Source: Candidatus Thiodiazotropha sp. LNASS1
GTDB taxonomy: Bacteria > Pseudomonadota > Gammaproteobacteria > Chromatiales > Chromatiaceae
Direction of reading: 5' to 3'
Assembly (NCBI RefSeq): GCF_964212655.1
Contig: NZ_OZ156465.1
Coordinates: forward strand, 4,092,001 to 4,156,000
DNA length: 64,000 nucleotides
Positions 39,172-47,656 of the stretch are shown in pieces. Below the pieces are notes generated by a model. The model was not told the origin of the DNA. It worked only from the letters and a program-made list of their open reading frames with translations, and searched no databases. Every line of letters starts with the position of its first letter. The stretch's first letter is position 1. The position numbers and the translations under genes were made by a program.

Positions 39172-40133
39172 TGTCGCAAAACAAAAAAAAGTATCTGGCA
39201 CTTTGTGGTGGTGTCGGTGGCGCGAAACTGGCATTGGGTTTAAGTCGGGTGCTTGAACCCGGTTGTCTTACCATCGTGGTAAACACCGGTGATGATTTCG
39301 AGCATCTGGGGCTATTGATATGCCCAGATATAGACACTGTCACATACACTTTGAGTGGAGTGGTTGAATCCCGGCAAGGATGGGGAAGGGCGGATGAAAG
39401 TTGGAATGTGCTCGATCAGGTTGAGCGACTGGGCGGTGAGACATGGTTTCGCCTGGGTGATAAAGATATTGCCTTGCACCTGGTGCGTCGTTCGTTGCTG
39501 GCACAAGGGCTCTCCCTGAGTGAAGTGACTGCACGCATCACGCGATCACTGGCGATCGATCATGCAATCATCCCCATGAGCGATGACCCGATACGAACCG
39601 AAGTAGTGGTGGATGGCGGTGTGATGTCATTCCAGCATTACTTCGTCAAAAAGCGTTGCCAGCCCAGGATTTTTGGTATTCGATATGACGGAGTGGAGAA
39701 GGCGAAAACCTCATCAGGTTTTATCGGCGCATTGAATGACAAGGAACTGGCCGGCGTGATTATCTGTCCGTCAAATCCCTTTTTAAGTATCGATCCTCTG
39801 CTGGCATTGCCGGGTGTCAGTGAGTTATTGCGAACGTTATCAGTCCCGGTCGTTGCAGTCTCCCCTATCGTTGGCGGTCGGGCGATCAAAGGGCCAACAG
39901 CAAAAATAATGCAAGAGCTGGATATGCCGGTAACACAGGAGGCCATTGCGGATCACTATCAAGGTCTGGTTTCGGGGCTGATGATCGATTCAGTCGACAA
40001 GGCGACAGCCTCAGAACTGAATAAGAGATTGGCCGTGCACACGAGTGATACCGTGATGACAAACACCACGCAGAAAGTCGCCTTGGCAAATCAATGCCTG
40101 GCATTCATTGATTCCCTGGATAAGAGCTCATGA
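39171..40133 (+). CDS. cofD: 2-phospho-L-lactate transferase (F420-0 synthesis)
   Basis: Joins the activated phospho-acid to Fo to make F420-0 or a dehydro form. The 320-residue protein begins KKYLALCGGVGGAKLALGLSRVL, the CofD/FbiA nucleotide loop, and has VVNTGDDFEHLGLLICPDIDTVTYTLSG (landmark NTGDDFEHLGL), FRLGDKDIALHLVR and IICPSNPFLSIDPLLALPG (landmark CPSNPFLSIDP). Start overlaps cofE by one base and the end overlaps cofC by four. Confidence 0.96.
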   Translation: MSQNKKKYLALCGGVGGAKLALGLSRVLEPGCLTIVVNTGDDFEHLGLLICPDIDTVTYTLSGVVESRQGWGRADESWNVLDQVERLGGETWFRLGDKDIALHLVRRSLLAQGLSLSEVTARITRSLAIDHAIIPMSDDPIRTEVVVDGGVMSFQHYFVKKRCQPRIFGIRYDGVEKAKTSSGFIGALNDKELAGVIICPSNPFLSIDPLLALPGVSELLRTLSVPVVAVSPIVGGRAIKGPTAKIMQELDMPVTQEAIADHYQGLVSGLMIDSVDKATASELNKRLAVHTSDTVMTNTTQKVALANQCLAFIDSLDKSS

Positions 40134-40837
40134 GTGAGATTTGGGCCTTGGTGCCACTGAAAACCCTGGCGCAAGTTAAGAAACGCCTCGCACCTGCGCT
40201 GACTGCGGAATTACGCAGAGAATTGGTGCTGGCAATGGCACAAGATGTAGTTTCAGCACTGCTTGGTGTTGATCTCATCACACGTGTCTTGCTGGTAACC
40301 AATGAATCGAGTGCAACGCATTCATTCACAGCCATGGGAGCGGATATTTTTGAACCTGAACGGTTGGGGGAGTTGAATCCGGAACTGGAGCAGGCGGCAG
40401 CTTATGCGAAATCACAGGGCGCCGAAGTGGTTCTGATAGTCCACGCTGACCTGCCCTTGCTGACCGCATTGGCTGTGCGGGAGTTCGTTACTACTGCTTC
40501 ACCCGCTATTCCCAAGGCAGCGGCCTGTAAAGCCGGTGCCGGAACCAATTTGTTGCTAACGGGTCTCCCACTGAAATTTCCGCTTGTTTTTGGATGCGAC
40601 AGCCTGAGTGGCTTCAGACAAAAGTTTACTGCGCTTAACAGGAAAATGGATGTGGTCATGCATCCATTGCTCGCCTTGGATATTGATACGCCGGATGATT
40701 TGCAAACTCTCTTGAGTAAAATCAAAAAGGGTGATCCTGTTGGAAAAGCAACAAAAGAACTATTACTCAGGGAAACGCTTGATCGGGATAAGATTATGAT
40801 GGAAACCAAGCGCTGGAGATTTACACGGACCTGTTAA
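40130..40837 (+). CDS. cofC: 2-phospho-L-lactate (or related) guanylyltransferase
   Basis: Activates 2-phospholactate, phosphoenolpyruvate or 3-phosphoglycerate with GTP for CofD; which one cannot be read from the sequence. The 235-residue protein begins EIWALVPLKTLAQVKKRLAPALTAELRREL, with the NTP-binding VPLK...KxRL signature. It then has VLIVHADLPLLT and a C-terminal LALDIDTPDDLQTLL. It is the last gene of the overlapping operon and converges with thiS 24 bases downstream. Confidence 0.94.
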   Translation: MSEIWALVPLKTLAQVKKRLAPALTAELRRELVLAMAQDVVSALLGVDLITRVLLVTNESSATHSFTAMGADIFEPERLGELNPELEQAAAYAKSQGAEVVLIVHADLPLLTALAVREFVTTASPAIPKAAACKAGAGTNLLLTGLPLKFPLVFGCDSLSGFRQKFTALNRKMDVVMHPLLALDIDTPDDLQTLLSKIKKGDPVGKATKELLLRETLDRDKIMMETKRWRFTRTC

Positions 40838-40861
40838 CAGAACCTGGTGAAAAGAATGAGG

Positions 40862-41062
40862 TTAGCCTCCGCCTAACATTTGAAAAGTCATTACTGCGTC
40901 ACCCTCTTTCAACTTACACTCAGACCAAGTTTGGTTACAGACAATCCGGTTGTTTAATGCAATTACCGTGTTGGGCTCGAATGGGGGTAGTTGCTCGATC
41001 AAGCTGGCAAGAGATGTATTGTCCGGCAGTTGATGGGGCACGTCGTTCAGGGTGATATTCAT
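40862..41062 (-). CDS. thiS: ThiS-family sulfur carrier protein
   Basis: A 66-residue beta-grasp protein ending in the diglycine tail MLGGG, where sulfur is loaded as a thiocarboxylate. The N-terminus MNITLNDVPHQLPDNTSLASLIEQL and the strand VIALNNRIVCNQTW match ThiS rather than the longer MoaD. No thiG, thiF or moeB lies beside it. It is transcribed toward cofC. It could serve thiamine synthesis, or supply sulfur to one of the local molybdoenzymes; the latter is speculation. Confidence 0.85.
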   Translation of the reverse strand: MNITLNDVPHQLPDNTSLASLIEQLPPFEPNTVIALNNRIVCNQTWSECKLKEGDAVMTFQMLGGG

Positions 41063-41655
41063 GGGATGACCATACCGGCTGGATATTATGTAGGATGGAT
41101 TACCTCATATTAGGACTTGTTGTATTAGATATTAATATACTAGTAGTTGGAAAAAACGTCTATACAATTGGCCGCTTGTCCACATAAATGAATTCTAAGC
41201 GTGATGATAAGTCGATAGCAAAACCCTTCGTCTACAGAATCCTGTCACCATGCAGGAAATGCACAAAGACAGTGACTGTTCTGTCATTTAATCAGATACA
41301 CGGATGGCATGGAAGGTGCATTCTACAGCCTATTCAGGCTGGTAATCAGAATCTGTTGCACTACTAGTCAATGGCCACGCTTTGTCAGGCAAGACGGTTT
41401 TGCAATGCCAAAATAGGCTGAACTAAAGAGCCCTTTGTTGAATAAAATTTCCTTGGTGTTTTTTTCAGCGGCTCGAGTAATGCGTTAGTGGTGCTGTTGG
41501 AGGTGTATCTGCTAATCGTTGCCTCGCTATTACCTAATCAGTACCAGGTGTAGGAAAATCCATTGAAGAAAGATGCTGTTTTTTGTCCTTTCTCTGGGAT
41601 TGATCGTAACAGGTATTAGGTTACCTCAGTTTTTAAATTGCCGGAGATTCTTGCT
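41063..41655. other. Gene-free stretch upstream of glutaryl-CoA dehydrogenase
   Basis: About 590 bases between two divergent genes, AT-rich around 41101-41200. No credible ORF, RNA gene, terminator or strong promoter was recognised. It must hold the divergent promoters for thiS (minus) and the acyl-CoA dehydrogenase (plus). GGAG at 41643-41646 serves the downstream start. Confidence 0.55.
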
Positions 41656-42831
41656 ATGGCCGCCCTGCCCAATTGGGACGATATATTTCTTCTTGAGAAA
41701 CAACTCGATGCTGATGAGCGCCTGGTTCGCGACACAGCGTATGAGTATTGCCAGGATAACCTCATACCAAGAGTGCTGAGCGCCAATCGGGATGAACGTT
41801 TCGATCAAGAAATACTTTCTGAGATGGGTGAGCTGGGTCTTCTGGGTGTAACGATCGATGGTTACGGTTGTGCTGGGCTGAACTATGTCAGTTATGGTCT
41901 TATTGCCCGCGAAGTTGAACGGGTGGATTCGGGTTATCGCTCTGCGATGAGTGTGCAGTCAAGCCTGGTCATGCATCCAATCAATGCTTATGGCAGCGAA
42001 GATCAAAAAGCGAAGTATTTGCCCAAGCTTGCGACAGCTGAGCTGATCGGCTGTTTTGGGCTTACAGAGCCGGATGCCGGGTCAGACCCAGGCGGAATGA
42101 AATCACGGGCAAAAAAAGTGGATGGCGGTTATCGTCTCAACGGTAGCAAAACATGGATCACCAATTCATCCATTGCTGATTTGTTTGTGGTCTGGGCGAA
42201 GGATGATGAGGATGTGATACGAGGCTTTCTTCTGGAGAAGGGTATGCAAGGATTGAGTGCACCCAAGATAGATGGCAAGTTCAGTCTGCGTGCATCCGTT
42301 ACCGGAATGATCATGATGAATGATGTATTCGTACCGGACGAAAACGTTTTTCCCGAGATAACTGGTCTAAAGGGGCCTTTCGGCTGTCTCAATCGGGCCC
42401 GTTACGGAATTGCCTGGGGTTCCATGGGTGCTGCCGAAGCCTGCTGGCATGCCGCCCGCCAATATACCCTGGAGCGTAAACAGTTTGGTCGCCCTCTTGC
42501 CGCCACCCAGTTGGTGCAAACCAAACTCGCCAATATGCAGACAGAGATCGCACTTGGATTGCAAGCGGCGCTAAGGGTTGGCCGGATCATGGATGAAGGG
42601 ATGTGGGATCCCACCATGATTTCGCTGATCAAGCGCAATAATTGCGGAAAGGCTTTGGACATCGCGCGTCACGCAAGAGATATGCACGGTGGTAACGGTA
42701 TTGCCGATGAATACCATGTGATCAGGCATATGATGAATCTTGAGGCGGTTAATACCTACGAAGGCACCTATGACATTCATGGATTGATCCTAGGTCGGGC
42801 GCAGACAGGTATTCAGGCTTTTACCGGGTAG
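41656..42831 (+). CDS. gcdH: Glutaryl-CoA dehydrogenase
   Basis: FAD enzyme that oxidises and decarboxylates glutaryl-CoA to crotonyl-CoA and CO2, passing electrons to ETF. The 391-residue protein carries [25 protein letters not shown] (landmarks [11 protein letters not shown] and [11 protein letters not shown]), whose Glu, Arg and Ser match substrate-carboxylate residues of human GCDH, plus [13 protein letters not shown] and the catalytic base Glu369 in [20 protein letters not shown] 41656 gives the usual N-terminus [16 protein letters not shown]. etfBA, etfQO and a CaiB-type CoA-transferase lie upstream. Confidence 0.94.
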   Translation: MAALPNWDDIFLLEKQLDADERLVRDTAYEYCQDNLIPRVLSANRDERFDQEILSEMGELGLLGVTIDGYGCAGLNYVSYGLIAREVERVDSGYRSAMSVQSSLVMHPINAYGSEDQKAKYLPKLATAELIGCFGLTEPDAGSDPGGMKSRAKKVDGGYRLNGSKTWITNSSIADLFVVWAKDDEDVIRGFLLEKGMQGLSAPKIDGKFSLRASVTGMIMMNDVFVPDENVFPEITGLKGPFGCLNRARYGIAWGSMGAAEACWHAARQYTLERKQFGRPLAATQLVQTKLANMQTEIALGLQAALRVGRIMDEGMWDPTMISLIKRNNCGKALDIARHARDMHGGNGIADEYHVIRHMMNLEAVNTYEGTYDIHGLILGRAQTGIQAFTG

Positions 42832-42917
42832 CTTTCGATTTGGACAGTTGTACTGGATGGTTGAGGCCGGTTACGGCGGATATCCATCGATACTGAAACC
42901 ATGACTGGAGAGCGACT

Positions 42918-43868
42918 ATGATGGCTGATGAATGTCAACCAGGAGACAGTGTCCTCAAAGAGGACGCGCCATGTGAACATTGCGGGATCTTTACCCTGGG
43001 CGGCAATATCCCGATCCAGGGGGCATGGCGGGACATCGCTTATACACCCGTGAGAGATAATATCTGGTCTGTCAGTGAGGGCATCTATCGTTCTATATTC
43101 CTTAAGGGACGCAAGGGTGTGGTCGCCTTCGATACCCTGACGACACCAGGTACGGCGCGTGCCTATGCCGCATCAGTGGGAAGAGTCTTTCCACGTAACC
43201 CAATCCATACCATCGTCTATTCCCATGATCATCTGGACCACACCGGCTATGCTGAGGATATGGCGCCTGAAGCCCACATTATTGCTCATGAGTTGTGCGA
43301 TAAAGTTGTGCGCAGGCGACAATCGGACGGACAGTTGGCGGCAACGGAAACTTTTGTCGATGAGCGTAAGGCATTCAATATAGACGGCGTCGATTTTGAG
43401 CTGATCTACCCCGGACCCACTCATGGGGATGGGAATATCGCCGCCTATTTCCCTCAAAGCAAACTGTTGTTCATGGTGGATACAGTGATTCCAGGTGTCG
43501 GCTACACCTTTTTTCCAGACTGGCACCTGGCACCCTATGTACCGGTGATGAAACGCTTGCTCAGCCTCGATTGGGATCTGTTTGTTCCAGGGCATTTCTG
43601 GATCACTGATCGCCAGGGATTCATCGATAATCTCGCCTATTACGACCGAATGGCTGATATTGCACAACAGGCCATTTTCGACGATCTCGATCCGAATAAC
43701 TTCGCCGAGGTGCAAAAGTACACTGAAATGAATCTACGTAGTGAGTTTGGAGAATTGTTTCGCTTTCAAGAGTACTGCGCCATGAATTTATCCCGTTATA
43801 TGCAGCACTATTTAACCGGTGGCTGGGGAATTGAAGGTAACTGGCAACCCGATACTACACCGCTTTAA
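42918..43868 (+). CDS. Metallo-beta-lactamase-fold hydrolase (first of tandem pair)
   Basis: A 316-residue MBL-fold protein with the zinc motif SHDHLDHTG near residue 103, a downstream GPTHGDGNIAAYFPQSKLLFMVDT region (landmarks GPTHGDGN and LLFMVDT) and a third His in FVPGHFWITDR. No signal peptide. The family includes lactonases, thioesterases, sulfatases and glyoxalases. It precedes a clear paralogue by 15 bases. An extra N-terminal stretch contains CEHCGIF. Its role may be ring-opening or ester/thioester hydrolysis in the local pathway, which is inference. Confidence 0.85.
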   Translation: MMADECQPGDSVLKEDAPCEHCGIFTLGGNIPIQGAWRDIAYTPVRDNIWSVSEGIYRSIFLKGRKGVVAFDTLTTPGTARAYAASVGRVFPRNPIHTIVYSHDHLDHTGYAEDMAPEAHIIAHELCDKVVRRRQSDGQLAATETFVDERKAFNIDGVDFELIYPGPTHGDGNIAAYFPQSKLLFMVDTVIPGVGYTFFPDWHLAPYVPVMKRLLSLDWDLFVPGHFWITDRQGFIDNLAYYDRMADIAQQAIFDDLDPNNFAEVQKYTEMNLRSEFGELFRFQEYCAMNLSRYMQHYLTGGWGIEGNWQPDTTPL

Positions 43869-43883
43869 GCAAAGGGGATCGTT

Positions 43884-44813
43884 ATGGAGGAACTGAATAC
43901 CGGAATCTTTACCCATGACGGTGCCAGGCAGTATCTGGAACGTGAACCTGAATTGCATGTCGATCAGCTGTCGACAAGAATCTGGACGATTTGCGACGAT
44001 GTACGGCGGACGCTGTTTATCGAAGCCGATAACAGTGTTATCGCCTTTGATACATTGGCTACACCTGGTGCTGCCCGGGCCTATCGAAAGGCTATTGCCG
44101 CAACAATACCCAATAAGCCTGTACAGACCATTATCTACACGCATGATCATTTGGATCATGCCGGGTTTGCTGCAGATCTGGCGCCGGATGCCGAAATTAT
44201 CGCCGATGAAATGTGTGCCAAGGTCATCGAATTACGAAAGGCCAAAGGACAATTGCCGCCAACCCAATGTTTGTCGGGCAATCGTAACCGTCTCACGATT
44301 GACGGTTTTGAATTGATGCTGCTGAATCCCGGTCCAATCCATGGCACAGGCAATCTGGGCGCTTATTTCGAGCACGAAAAAATTCTCTTTTCATCAGATA
44401 CATTGTTACCCAATGCGCGTTACGGATTGCTACCTGATTACCACATCTGGAATCTGGTCAGATTCATGCGGGAGTTCCAGCAGCTTGACTGGACCACTTT
44501 CGTGCCGGGCCGGTATGAGGTGACGGATCGCGCCCGGTTTGATAAAGGCTGTGACTTCTTCATAGCGGTCAAGGCCGCAGCCCAACAGGCTTTCGCGGAA
44601 TTCGTACCCATCTGGGAATTGGATGCCATGGAGGCGTATGTGGGCGGCAAGCTACGTGAGCAGTTTGGTGATCTTGAGGGTTTTGATGAAAACATCGGTC
44701 TCATCGCTCTGCGGATTGTACATCACTATCTGATGGGTGGGTGGGGCCTTGAGGATACCTGGAATCCGGGAGTGCTCCTGGCGGATTCCTTAAATGATCC
44801 GATAGCAGAGTGA
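43884..44813 (+). CDS. Metallo-beta-lactamase-fold hydrolase (second of tandem pair)
   Basis: A 309-residue paralogue of the preceding protein, sharing the order of motifs: VIAFDTLATPGAARAY (first: VVAFDTLTTPGTARAY), THDHLDHAG, GPIHGTGNLGAYFEHEKILFSSDT (landmark GPIHGTGNLGAY) and the ending HYLMGGWGLEDTWNP (first: HYLTGGWGIEGNW). Where the first copy has FVPGHFWITD, this one has FVPGRYEVTD, so the His there is replaced by Arg. The two enzymes may therefore differ in metal binding or substrate. Confidence 0.85.
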   Translation: MEELNTGIFTHDGARQYLEREPELHVDQLSTRIWTICDDVRRTLFIEADNSVIAFDTLATPGAARAYRKAIAATIPNKPVQTIIYTHDHLDHAGFAADLAPDAEIIADEMCAKVIELRKAKGQLPPTQCLSGNRNRLTIDGFELMLLNPGPIHGTGNLGAYFEHEKILFSSDTLLPNARYGLLPDYHIWNLVRFMREFQQLDWTTFVPGRYEVTDRARFDKGCDFFIAVKAAAQQAFAEFVPIWELDAMEAYVGGKLREQFGDLEGFDENIGLIALRIVHHYLMGGWGLEDTWNPGVLLADSLNDPIAE

Positions 44814-44841
44814 ACGGATTGTCCGCATGAGGAATCTGTAA

Positions 44842-45399
44842 ATGAGTATCTGGTCAGAAATGGATCAGGCAAGCAAATCATTCATATCCGGTTTTTTCAA
44901 TGAATATGGTATTCGTATAATCAATATCACCAAGGGTGAAGACATCCGCAAAGATGAGGTCAGTCATGTGGAAATCGTCTTCGCTGCGGAGACCGATAGC
45001 GATGGCAAGGACACTGTGGTCTCCTTCAAGCTGACGGGACAAGCTTCGGATCTACATCGTTATATCTCCAGCATAGATTGTTCAACAAACCCCATTCTCG
45101 ACTTGACGGCTTCAGGAGAGAAACTGGTGGCTGGAGCAGTCAGGGGACGATTATGGCATTTCGTCAATACCATCAGCCCTCGCGTTGCCAAGATTCATAA
45201 AGAACAATCGATATTGGCAACCCGCCCTTTGGGTAAAACCTTTATCCTAAACAATAAAACTCAGTTTAAAGTACTGAAAGATGATGGTGAGGGACATCTC
45301 ACTATCGGCATTATCGATGGAGACGTCGTCAGGGAAGCCAAACTTTCGGCCAATGATCTGCTGGATGGCCTGTATGTTGGGATGATTGCGCCTGCCTGA
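44842..45399 (+). CDS. Hypothetical protein, 185 residues
   Basis: Not recognised. The protein is soluble, with mixed alpha/beta composition, no signal peptide and no cysteine motif. It begins SIWSEMDQASKSFISGFFNEYGIRI. A C-terminal part (about 125-185) with FILNNKTQFKVLKDDGEGHLTIGIIDG looks like a small beta domain. It follows the MBL pair by 28 bases in the same direction and so is probably co-transcribed with it; that location suggests an accessory role in the same pathway. Confidence 0.7.
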   Translation: MSIWSEMDQASKSFISGFFNEYGIRIINITKGEDIRKDEVSHVEIVFAAETDSDGKDTVVSFKLTGQASDLHRYISSIDCSTNPILDLTASGEKLVAGAVRGRLWHFVNTISPRVAKIHKEQSILATRPLGKTFILNNKTQFKVLKDDGEGHLTIGIIDGDVVREAKLSANDLLDGLYVGMIAPA

Positions 45400-45460
45400 C
45401 GGAAAAGCTGTTTTCGCATTCACTGAGTGCATCGTCATGATTAATCATGACGACGTCAGG
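45395..45460. repeat. Nested inverted repeats in a convergent intergenic region
   Basis: A 22-base perfect palindrome at 45432-45453, centred on ATTAAT, lies inside an outer pair CCTGACG (45395-45401) and CGTCAGG (45454-45460). It sits between the ends of two converging genes. There is no T-run, so it is not a classical terminator, but it could act as a cruciform or bidirectional stop, or as a protein-binding site. Confidence 0.7.
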
Positions 45461-45544
45461 GTGGTTTGTTGTTATTTCTGAATTCCCGAGAAAGGGCAAC
45501 CCAATAAGGGATATATGTTCGAGAATTAACCGTTTCAAGTAAGA

Positions 45545-46699
45545 TTAGAAACTTGTCTCTCCACCCTCGTACCATTTCACCGGTACACTGGAAAGGGCTT
45601 CCCCTCCATCCCTGCCGACTCTGTAGGTCTCTTGAAAGTACAGCGAGTGAGTGCGGTCTTCAGTCATAAAATGGGGATGCATTGAGCAGACCATGTTCTC
45701 CGGCAGGATAAAGTCAAACCCTTCTCCGATACGCGGCATCTCGATCATGGTCATGCCGATGGAGTGACCGCAGACATGACCGGAGCGATAGCCTCGATCG
45801 AAGATGGGCTTCATACACGCCTTGGCAATCGATTCTGCATTGTTGCCCGCCTTCATATGCTCCTTGGCAAGTTCATGGAACTCCTGATAGGCCAGCATCA
45901 TCTCCTGCATGGTCTTGTCGAGCCCGTTCGGGGCCAGCACGCGGGAAAACTCTACCCAATGACCACCTTCGCCGGAGATTTCCAGGCCGTACATCAAAGC
46001 ATCGCTGTCCCGGACAGGGCGTTGGCTTGGGAACACCATCTGCGGGGTTAGGGATCCCGCTGGGCCGGTCAAAACCATATCCATGGTATTGCGGCCGCAA
46101 CCGCGAGAGGCGAAGACATGTTCGGCCACACCCATCAATTCCGCCTCGGTTTTTCCGGGGGCATAGGCTTGGATGACCTTCAATACCCCCTCTTTGTTGA
46201 CCGCCATGGAATGGCGTACTGATGCCAGTTCTTCTTCGCTTTTTTGGGCGCGTGCATAATCGAAGGGTATTTCAAAGTCGACAAGCGTGAAATCACAGGC
46301 TGCAAGGGACGAGTAATCGCGTACATTGATGATGTACTCGAGACCGTAGATGCCCACCTGTTTGGCATGCCTGGCTTTCAGGTAATCGGCCATCCAGTCC
46401 CCGCAATGAGAGGGGAATTCCCGCTGCTGCAGAAAAGTCGCACTGTGATCGCCTACCCAAGTGGCTTCCCGCGGGAAGACGCAGACAGGCTCGCCTTCCA
46501 GAGGGATGACCACGTATGCGTAGCGATGCAGAATATGGAATCCGCACATATAACGTACAGCGCCCTCAAAGCCGCTGTATTCACTGCCACTGACAATCAG
46601 GTGGTCCAGGCCGTGTTTTTCCATGGCGGCGCGAATGTTGTCATAGCGGCGTTCGATCTCCGCCTTGCTGGGGCGATACGGGTTGCTGTGGTCGGTCAT
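45545..46699 (-). CDS. M24-family (Xaa-Pro peptidase/creatinase-like) protein with altered metal site
   Basis: A 384-residue pita-bread-fold protein with an N-terminal creatinase-type domain (about 1-150) and a C-terminal M24 domain. Family landmarks are CGHSIGMTMIEMPRIGEGF and FQETYRVGRDG. The canonical metal ligands are changed: the two Asp positions carry Glu (YGLEISGEGG and WVEFSR), and the usual Glu in the TxEPG loop is His (SMHPHF). It may bind metal differently, or act like metal-independent creatinase. The ATG overlaps the preceding gene's stop (ATGA). Substrate unknown. Confidence 0.85.
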   Translation of the reverse strand: MTDHSNPYRPSKAEIERRYDNIRAAMEKHGLDHLIVSGSEYSGFEGAVRYMCGFHILHRYAYVVIPLEGEPVCVFPREATWVGDHSATFLQQREFPSHCGDWMADYLKARHAKQVGIYGLEYIINVRDYSSLAACDFTLVDFEIPFDYARAQKSEEELASVRHSMAVNKEGVLKVIQAYAPGKTEAELMGVAEHVFASRGCGRNTMDMVLTGPAGSLTPQMVFPSQRPVRDSDALMYGLEISGEGGHWVEFSRVLAPNGLDKTMQEMMLAYQEFHELAKEHMKAGNNAESIAKACMKPIFDRGYRSGHVCGHSIGMTMIEMPRIGEGFDFILPENMVCSMHPHFMTEDRTHSLYFQETYRVGRDGGEALSSVPVKWYEGGETSF

Positions 46700-47634
46700 G
46701 GTTTCAGGTTCCTCCATTCATCCTCGCGCCAGGAGTATTCCAGGCCTTTGATGATATCGGTCATCGCCTCGTTCAGTGGTGTGGGAATGCCGATTTCCTT
46801 GCCGATGCGTGCGATGCCGCCATTGAGGGCATCGATCTCCGTGCCTCGCATGTTGAGTACATCGGTAAGCATACTGGGCGGGTGTTGATAGGCTTTTTCC
46901 CGACCATAGTCCAGTAAGGCATCGGGATCGCTATCCAATGTGACGCCCAAGGCCGCAGCTATGGCCTTACCCTCGTTGACCAGTTCACGCATGATACGAC
47001 GAACGCCGGGTTGATCACAGGCCACTCCATGAGGCAATCGAGTGAGCGCACCCATGGCGTTGGATGCCGAATTGAAGATCAGTTTGGTCCAGAGCGCGCC
47101 ACGCGCGTCCTCCATTGGTACGATATCGGCGCCACCACGGTTAAGCGCATCAGCCAGCTTATTGACTTCATCCATACTGGCGGGTTTAGGCAGAAAAGGG
47201 CTGATCCAGCTTTTACCTCCGGTGTCGTGATTCACCACACCTGGTTCGGTGACATGGCCGGCGGGAAACGTGGTGCCGAGAATAACCCTGGGTACATACT
47301 CGGCAATGATCTCCTCATTGCCGATGCCGTTTTGCACGGAGCATACCGCGCCATCGAGGAAAATGGGGGCTGTCGCTTCCATGGCGGGACGGGTGTGCAG
47401 TGTTTTTGCTGCGATGATGCCGAATTCGCATGCGGGAATTTGAGTGGCGTCAGTACGGGCATTGACGGGCACGACGATGTCAGTCAGTCCGGTCAGTCGA
47501 AGACCGCTTTTATTAATGGCATCGACATGTGGCTCGCTAGGGTCATAGGCCCAGACTTCTACATCCTCAAGACGAGCGAGGTGGGCGGCAAACAGACTGC
47601 CAATCGCCCCGCATCCGATAATACATACTTTCAT
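46696..47634 (-). CDS. Ketopantoate reductase (PanE/ApbA)-family oxidoreductase 1
   Basis: A 312-residue NADPH-dependent reductase. It has N-terminal IIGCGAIGSLFAAHLA, SVQNGIGNEEIIAEY (landmark VQNGIGNEE) and the catalytic-Lys region LWTKLIFNSASNAMGALTRL, and a C-terminal helical domain with TEIDALNGGIARIGKEIGIPTPLN (landmark IDALNGGI). It overlaps the M24 gene and lies 22 bases after a homologous gene. Two such genes in a catabolic operon suggest reduction or oxidation of 2-oxo or hydroxy acids rather than pantothenate synthesis; this is inference. Confidence 0.88.
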   Translation of the reverse strand: MKVCIIGCGAIGSLFAAHLARLEDVEVWAYDPSEPHVDAINKSGLRLTGLTDIVVPVNARTDATQIPACEFGIIAAKTLHTRPAMEATAPIFLDGAVCSVQNGIGNEEIIAEYVPRVILGTTFPAGHVTEPGVVNHDTGGKSWISPFLPKPASMDEVNKLADALNRGGADIVPMEDARGALWTKLIFNSASNAMGALTRLPHGVACDQPGVRRIMRELVNEGKAIAAALGVTLDSDPDALLDYGREKAYQHPPSMLTDVLNMRGTEIDALNGGIARIGKEIGIPTPLNEAMTDIIKGLEYSWREDEWRNLKP

Positions 47635-47656
47635 GCTTGCCTCGCTTAGTGTTTAT

